From Chitinophagaceae bacterium (GTDB lineage: Bacteria > Bacteroidota > Bacteroidia > Chitinophagales > Chitinophagaceae): 38,515 nucleotides of DNA. Made by a program: the position numbers and the translations under genes. Every line of letters begins with the position of its first letter. The stretch's first letter is position 1. The stretch is taken from assembly GCA_004173355.1 (NCBI GenBank), contig SEAD01000032.1, forward strand, positions 1 to 38,515, given 5' to 3'. This document shows, piece after piece, positions 32,784 through 38,515 of the stretch. The notes under the pieces are model-generated. The model searched no databases. It was not told where the DNA came from and saw only the letters and a list, made by a program, of their open reading frames with translations.

Positions 32784-35700
32784 TTAGAATCGCAGGTTTA
32801 ATCCAAACATGACCTGGCGGGTAGGTGGTACACCCATTCCGACAGTAATCGCACGTGTAGGTACAGGCGTGGCTCCCCCACCCTGGATACCTACCGCATT
32901 ACCCGTACCGTTCCCTTCCGGATCGAGGCCGAGGTTATCCCTTACGAGCGGCGCCCAGAGAATGAACGGGTTTTGTGCGGAAACATATGCCCGGAAAGAT
33001 TCGATGCCTGACTTACCGAGAAGGCGGCTGCTGAAAGTGTAGCCCAGCTCGATCGTCCGCAGTTTGATAAACGATCCGTCACGGTAGGTGAGGGTGGACG
33101 TATACTGCAGTGCATCCCTGCTGGCATCCGGTTGCGGGAATTCATTGGTCGGGTTCGTGGGAGTCCAGTAATTCACCTTGTGCTGGCTTACACGGCCATT
33201 CAGGAAAAACGGATATCCTGCCGCACCACCATCTGCAGAGAGGTAAGTCACCGCAACGGTCTGTCCGAAACGTCCGAACATCACGATATTCAGGTCGAAG
33301 TTTTTATATTCGAAACGGTTGGATAAACCAGCTACGAGGTCAGGCTGGAAATCGCCAACGATCTGCCTGTCTGCTGCGGTGATTGCATTGTCCTTGTTGA
33401 TGTCTTCCAGTTTGATATCCCCGGGTGCACTGCCGTAAACGGCTGCCTGCGTTGCTTCATCCAGCTGCCAGATACCGATTTTTTTATAATCGAAAATCGT
33501 GGTTACGGGCTGGCCGACAAACCATCCGTTTCCAAGATCCTGCTGTAAACCGAGCTGGAGCTCCTTGATTTTTTCACGGTTGAAGAATGCATTCACATCG
33601 GTGGTCCAGCGGAATCCGCCAGGTGTCTGGATATTCACACTGCTGATGGTGAATTCCATACCGTTGGTGGCAGTTTTACCCACATTGGTGAGGATGGAGT
33701 TGGTACCGTTGCTGCGTGGAAGGTTACGTTGCAGCAGGATATCGCTGGTAGTGGTTTTGTAGTACTCGATACTACCGGTGATGCGGTTTTTAAACAGTCC
33801 GAAGTCCACACCGATATTCAGACCAGTGGTTTTCTCCCAGCTGAGTGCAGGGTTCGGACTGGTATTGATCAGGTATCCATTGACGAAGTTGGTACCAATG
33901 GTGGTGCCTGCCCCGAAATTATAAAAGTTGCTGCTGAGGCTGCCGAGAGTAGTATATGGATTGATCCCCGCATTCGAGCTGATGCCGAGTCCCGCCCTGA
34001 GTTTCAGGCTGGATACCACTGACACTTTCTGGAAGAATTTTTCCTTGTCTATATTCCAGCCCACGGATGCCGCAGGATAGGTCACCCACTGGTTGCCGGG
34101 TGATAACACCGAAGCACCATCGGTCCTGACGGTAGCCGTCAGCAGGTAACGGTCATCAAACGAATAAATCGCCCTTGCCATGTAGCCGATCACGGCCGAT
34201 TCGCGGTATTCACCACCCTGCGGGTTTACATTGTTCACCAGCTGGAAATTATAGTCCTGCAGGTAATCAGCGGGAACACCCTGCCCGTTGAACTGCTGCG
34301 CCTGGAAACTGTTTTTCTGCACTTCCTGCAGTGCCTGTGCCTGGATGCGGTGTTTGCCGGCGATCAGCGTGCTGTATTCAAGTGAGTTGTTGATCGTATA
34401 CTGCCAGCCTTCTGAGTTGTACTGACTCAGGGTAGATCCAGCCACGGTAGCGTTCTGGTTGAAAACCGTATTGGGTCCGGTGTAGTTGTTATTCATTGTC
34501 TGCGACCAGCCATAACCGAAGGTGGTCCTGAATTTCAGGTCCTTCACTATTTTCACCTCGCCATAAAAATTATGCTGGAACTGGTATCGTCTTGAGGCCG
34601 CCCTGATCAGGTCATTGTTACCGATCGACGTAAGCGGATTGATCTGGGTATTATCCACACCCTGCTGGTAGGCAGGCTGGAAGTTGAGAGTTCCATCGTC
34701 TTTGTACGGTTTATATAAAGGGCTCAGCCTCGTTGCGGCACCATAGGCATTTGTGCCGAGGCGGTTGGATCGGAGCAGTGTATTGAAACTGGTAAAGCCG
34801 ATTTTAATCCGGTCCGATATCTTATGGTCTATATTGACATTGAATGAATACCTGTCCAGCTCCTGGTCGGAGATCACACCCGTTTCGCGGTAATAACCCA
34901 ATCCAAAAAAATACTGCGTCTTTTCATTACCGCCCCGCACATTCACATCATGGCTTGTCCGCATTCCGGTTTTGAGTAAGAGGTCCTGCCAGTCGGTGTT
35001 CACACCGGCTGCAAGGTTATCACGTTCATCATTGGTCAGCTGGTAACTATTACCCACATTCGGATTGGTGGCGAACGCCGGCTGGCCCTGGCGTGCATCC
35101 TCCTTGAACTGTGCATATTCATCACCGTTGAACAGCTCATAGGTACCAATGGCATTTACCATGCCCACGTAACCATTGTAAGTGGTGGAAGCCTTGCCGC
35201 TGGTTCCGCGTTTGGTAGTGATAATAATTACCCCATTCGAACCACGTGATCCGTAAATCGCCGTAGCGGAGGCATCTTTCAGCACATCCAGACTCGCGAC
35301 GTTTTCGGGATTGATATCGTTTACACTACCTCCGTACACCATTCCATCAACAACAATCAACGGGTTGTTATTACCGGTAATCGAGCGGTTGCCCCGGATC
35401 CGGATTTCACCGCCGGCTCCAATCTGTGAGCTGTTATTGACTATATCCACGCCTGCTGCCCTTCCCTGGAGCTGGTTGTACACGTTCGGCGCCTTGATTT
35501 CATTCAGTGTTTCTCCCTTCAGCGACACGGTGGAACCGGTCACATCTTTTTTACGCTGCGTACCGTAACCAATCACCACCACTTCCCCGAGATCACCCGC
35601 AACGGAAACGAGTTTTACATTCAGGGGGCTGTCTGAAGTGACGGTAAGTTCCTGGCTGGTATAATTGACATTGGAAAAGACCAGCACCGAACCCGCGGGC

Positions 35701-35948
35701 ACCGACAGGGTAAAGCTACCGTTACCGTCGGTGCTTGTTCCGGTAGTTGTGGCCGTTTTGAGCGTCACAGACACGCCGGCTACTGGTTCACCTGATTCAT
35801 TTGTCACCTTCCCGCGGGCGGTGATATTCTGCGCTCCTGCATGCAGGAATCCCAGAAGCAGCATAGCTATCAGCATAACTGGCTTGCTTCGTGACAGGCG
35901 GGAATACACTGGTATTTTCCACCCGTCGTTCATGACCGAAAATTTCAT
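32784..35948 (-). CDS. SusC/RagA-family TonB-dependent outer-membrane transporter (pair 2)
   Basis: A 1054-residue TonB-dependent oligosaccharide importer. ATG 35948 is preferred; the open frame reaches back to 36221, but the extra 91 residues are low in structure and would hide the signal peptide (SKPVMLIAMLLLGFLHAGAQ, about 21-40). A carboxypeptidase-D-regulatory-like domain covers about 43-118 (ARGKVTNESGEPVAGVSVTL), then GEVVVIGYGTQ (121-131) and the plug (PLIVVDGMVYGGSVNDINPE, DASATAIYGSRGSNGVIIIT). The barrel ends VMFGLNLRF. No STN domain is seen. Start context is A/T-rich (ttaaaacaactatt). About 300 nt upstream are LacI-type operators in the region shared with the divergent esterase operon. 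Confidence 0.95.
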   Translation of the reverse strand: MKFSVMNDGWKIPVYSRLSRSKPVMLIAMLLLGFLHAGAQNITARGKVTNESGEPVAGVSVTLKTATTTGTSTDGNGSFTLSVPAGSVLVFSNVNYTSQELTVTSDSPLNVKLVSVAGDLGEVVVIGYGTQRKKDVTGSTVSLKGETLNEIKAPNVYNQLQGRAAGVDIVNNSSQIGAGGEIRIRGNRSITGNNNPLIVVDGMVYGGSVNDINPENVASLDVLKDASATAIYGSRGSNGVIIITTKRGTSGKASTTYNGYVGMVNAIGTYELFNGDEYAQFKEDARQGQPAFATNPNVGNSYQLTNDERDNLAAGVNTDWQDLLLKTGMRTSHDVNVRGGNEKTQYFFGLGYYRETGVISDQELDRYSFNVNIDHKISDRIKIGFTSFNTLLRSNRLGTNAYGAATRLSPLYKPYKDDGTLNFQPAYQQGVDNTQINPLTSIGNNDLIRAASRRYQFQHNFYGEVKIVKDLKFRTTFGYGWSQTMNNNYTGPNTVFNQNATVAGSTLSQYNSEGWQYTINNSLEYSTLIAGKHRIQAQALQEVQKNSFQAQQFNGQGVPADYLQDYNFQLVNNVNPQGGEYRESAVIGYMARAIYSFDDRYLLTATVRTDGASVLSPGNQWVTYPAASVGWNIDKEKFFQKVSVVSSLKLRAGLGISSNAGINPYTTLGSLSSNFYNFGAGTTIGTNFVNGYLINTSPNPALSWEKTTGLNIGVDFGLFKNRITGSIEYYKTTTSDILLQRNLPRSNGTNSILTNVGKTATNGMEFTISSVNIQTPGGFRWTTDVNAFFNREKIKELQLGLQQDLGNGWFVGQPVTTIFDYKKIGIWQLDEATQAAVYGSAPGDIKLEDINKDNAITAADRQIVGDFQPDLVAGLSNRFEYKNFDLNIVMFGRFGQTVAVTYLSADGGAAGYPFFLNGRVSQHKVNYWTPTNPTNEFPQPDASRDALQYTSTLTYRDGSFIKLRTIELGYTFSSRLLGKSGIESFRAYVSAQNPFILWAPLVRDNLGLDPEGNGTGNAVGIQGGGATPVPTRAITVGMGVPPTRQVMFGLNLRF

Positions 35949-36247
35949 AATAGTTGTTTTAATGGCAGTGAATCGCTTCCACGGATGTTGTATACTTCCG
36001 GAAAACATATAAGGGATGATTGATTGACGGAGGTGGAGTGTGGGTGCCAGCCCTGGGGATTGGAGCTCCAGGCCAGGAAACCCTGGCTTCGGGATACCCG
36101 ACGCGGACGATGTAAACAAAGGGGATGATGTACGGACGGCAGGCGATGTACCGGCAGAACAGGATGTATTCTCCATAAGCAGCTTTCGTTTTATCAACCG
36201 GCGGCAATACCGGTATCGCAAGACTAAAATAAGAAAGAAACCACTTG

Positions 36248-36261
36248 TGCAATCGATTTCA
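36248..36261. promoter_or_regulatory. LacI/GalR-type operator, susC (pair 2) side
   Basis: TGCAATCGATTTCA matches all ten fixed positions of TGNAANCGNTTNCA. With its TATG flank on the minus strand it equals the site of the first susC at 14 of 16 bases. A weak minus-strand -7 (TATTTTAG, 36231-36224) would put it across the -33 region of the susC promoter. Confidence 0.7.
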
Positions 36262-36273
36262 TACTTTTAATTC

Positions 36274-36288
36274 TTGTCAGATTGACAA
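36274..36288. promoter_or_regulatory. perfect dyad TTGTCA-N3-TGACAA
   Basis: A 6+3+6 inverted repeat between two LacI-type sites. The GTCA-N3-TGAC core is shared with 21912-21926 upstream of the AraC gene. The binding protein is unknown. Confidence 0.4.
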
Positions 36289-36295
36289 AAATTAA

Positions 36296-36309
36296 CGCAA
36301 ACGATTTCG
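36296..36309. promoter_or_regulatory. LacI/PurR-type palindrome
   Basis: CGCAAACGATTTCG (extended ACGCAAACGATTTCGT) is close to the enterobacterial PurR box ACGCAAACGTTTNCGT and keeps the core of the neighbouring operators, with CG instead of TG/CA ends. It lies between the two divergent promoters and may help a repressor bridge them. Confidence 0.5.
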
Positions 36310-36391
36310 TTGATTTTTTTCTTTGGTCCGGATACGGGAATAATTCAAGGTTAAGAGCCGGAATAATAAATGTTTAACTGACAAAAATTAA

Positions 36392-36423
36392 TTTGCTGTA
36401 AGAAACCAAAAACGATAGATTTG
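36392..36423 (+). promoter_or_regulatory. Bacteroidota-type promoter for the esterase operon
   Basis: TTTG (36392-36395), 20 nt, then TAGATTTG (36416-36423): a full match to TTTG-N19-21-TAnnTTTG. Transcription would begin near 36430, about 110 nt before the first esterase start. The -7 element shares its last two bases with the operator at 36422-36435. Confidence 0.75.
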
Positions 36424-36435
36424 AAATCGGTTGCA
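36422..36435. promoter_or_regulatory. LacI/GalR-type operator over the esterase transcription start
   Basis: TGAAATCGGTTGCA matches every fixed position of TGNAANCGNTTNCA. It overlaps the last two bases of the -7 element and covers the expected start point, a classical repressor location. Confidence 0.7.
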
Positions 36436-36454
36436 TTAAAAGCCTTCAGAACGT

Positions 36455-36540
36455 ATGAAAAATATCCCCCTTTTCATCCTGCCCTCCCAGGCTGCCCGGC
36501 CGTGCTTACAGTTCAATACTCCGCATAAAACATTCAATCA

Positions 36541-36544
<4 letters not shown>
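36455..36544 (+). CDS. possible 29-aa leader ORF overlapping the esterase start
   Basis: ATG 36455 opens a 29-codon frame (MKNIPLFILPSQAARPCLQF...) whose TGA (36542-36544) overlaps the esterase ATG (36541) as ATGA. It lies wholly within the predicted leader. The overlap suggests translational coupling or a leader peptide, but the frame is short and may be chance. Confidence 0.25.

Positions 36545-38515
<1,971 letters not shown>

Larger units (their letters stand above)
35949..36540. other. 592-bp divergent regulatory region between susC (pair 2) and esterase operon
   Basis: It holds three LacI/GalR-type palindromes (36248-36261, 36296-36309, 36422-36435), a GTCA-N3-TGAC dyad (36274-36288), a well-formed plus-strand promoter (36392-36423), a 13-nt direct repeat TGACAAAAATTAA (36283-36295 and 36379-36391), and a 29-codon ORF that overlaps the esterase start (36455-36544). 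The susC side (35949-36220) is a GC-rich stretch with short hairpins such as GCCAGG-AAAC-CCTGGC (36072-36087), probably untranslated leader. Confidence 0.75.

Noticed and set aside
36072-36087. Short hairpins in the leader of the second susC as a riboswitch
   Set aside because: Stems are 5-6 bp, no T-tract, and no known riboswitch core could be recognised.
35949-36221. 91-residue N-terminal extension of the second SusC
   Set aside because: Sequence is unlike any SusC N-terminus and would put a signal peptide internally; ATG 35948 is the normal start.

Overview
The window looks like chromosomal DNA of a Bacteroidota bacterium, probably a Chitinophagaceae relative. It has two SusC/SusD outer-membrane nutrient-uptake pairs, A-rich leaders without Shine-Dalgarno sites before almost every start codon, Bacteroidota-type promoter elements (TTTG about 20 nt before TAnnTTTG), lipoprotein and Tat signal peptides, and many secreted glycosidases. 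I see no rRNA, tRNA, CRISPR array, IS element or phage gene. Both window edges cut genes: a GH127-type arabinofuranosidase at the left and a CE1-type esterase at the right.

Layout. (1) 1-8323, plus strand: arabinose- and xylose-releasing enzymes (DUF1680/GH127 family, two GH43, GH51), then a Tat-exported Gfo/Idh/MocA oxidoreductase and an intrinsic terminator. (2) 8338-16594, minus strand: SusC, SusD, an intrinsic terminator, and a very large FG-GAP/ASPIC-UnbV lipoprotein. (3) 17066-21846, minus strand: AraC regulator, FGGY gluconokinase-like kinase, exported RraA-family protein, Tat-exported enolase-superfamily sugar-acid dehydratase. (4) 22231-28946, plus strand, divergent from AraC: semialdehyde dehydrogenase, IlvD/Edd aldonate dehydratase, FAH-family 2-keto-3-deoxy-aldonate dehydratase, GH10 xylanase lipoprotein, GntP-family aldonate transporter. 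(5) 28952-35948, minus strand: SusC, SusD, intrinsic terminator, GH97 glycosidase. (6) 36541-38515, plus strand: two tandem CE1-type esterases.

Together the genes describe a (glucurono)arabinoxylan/arabinan utilisation locus. The polymer is cut outside the cell by GH10, esterases and debranching enzymes, and oligosaccharides enter through SusCD. GH43, GH51 and GH127 enzymes free arabinose and xylose in the periplasm. The unusual part is what seems to follow. A periplasmic GFOR-like dehydrogenase, a GntP-type sugar-acid importer and a full non-phosphorylating (Weimberg-like) set, IlvD/Edd to FAH to 2-ketoglutarate semialdehyde dehydrogenase, suggest that pentoses are oxidised to aldonates before import and end as 2-oxoglutarate. 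A second sugar-acid operon carries a gluconokinase and two exported enzymes. This route is inferred from families and gene order; no activity is shown by the sequence.

Regulation. No ECF sigma/anti-sigma pair, hybrid two-component sensor or LacI gene lies in the window. However, sites of the LacI/GalR form TGNAANCGNTTNCA occur in the promoter of the first SusC gene, upstream of the second, and across the -7 element of the esterase promoter. A weaker site lies upstream of the aldonate operon. A second dyad, GTCA-N3-TGAC, occurs upstream of AraC and of the second SusC.
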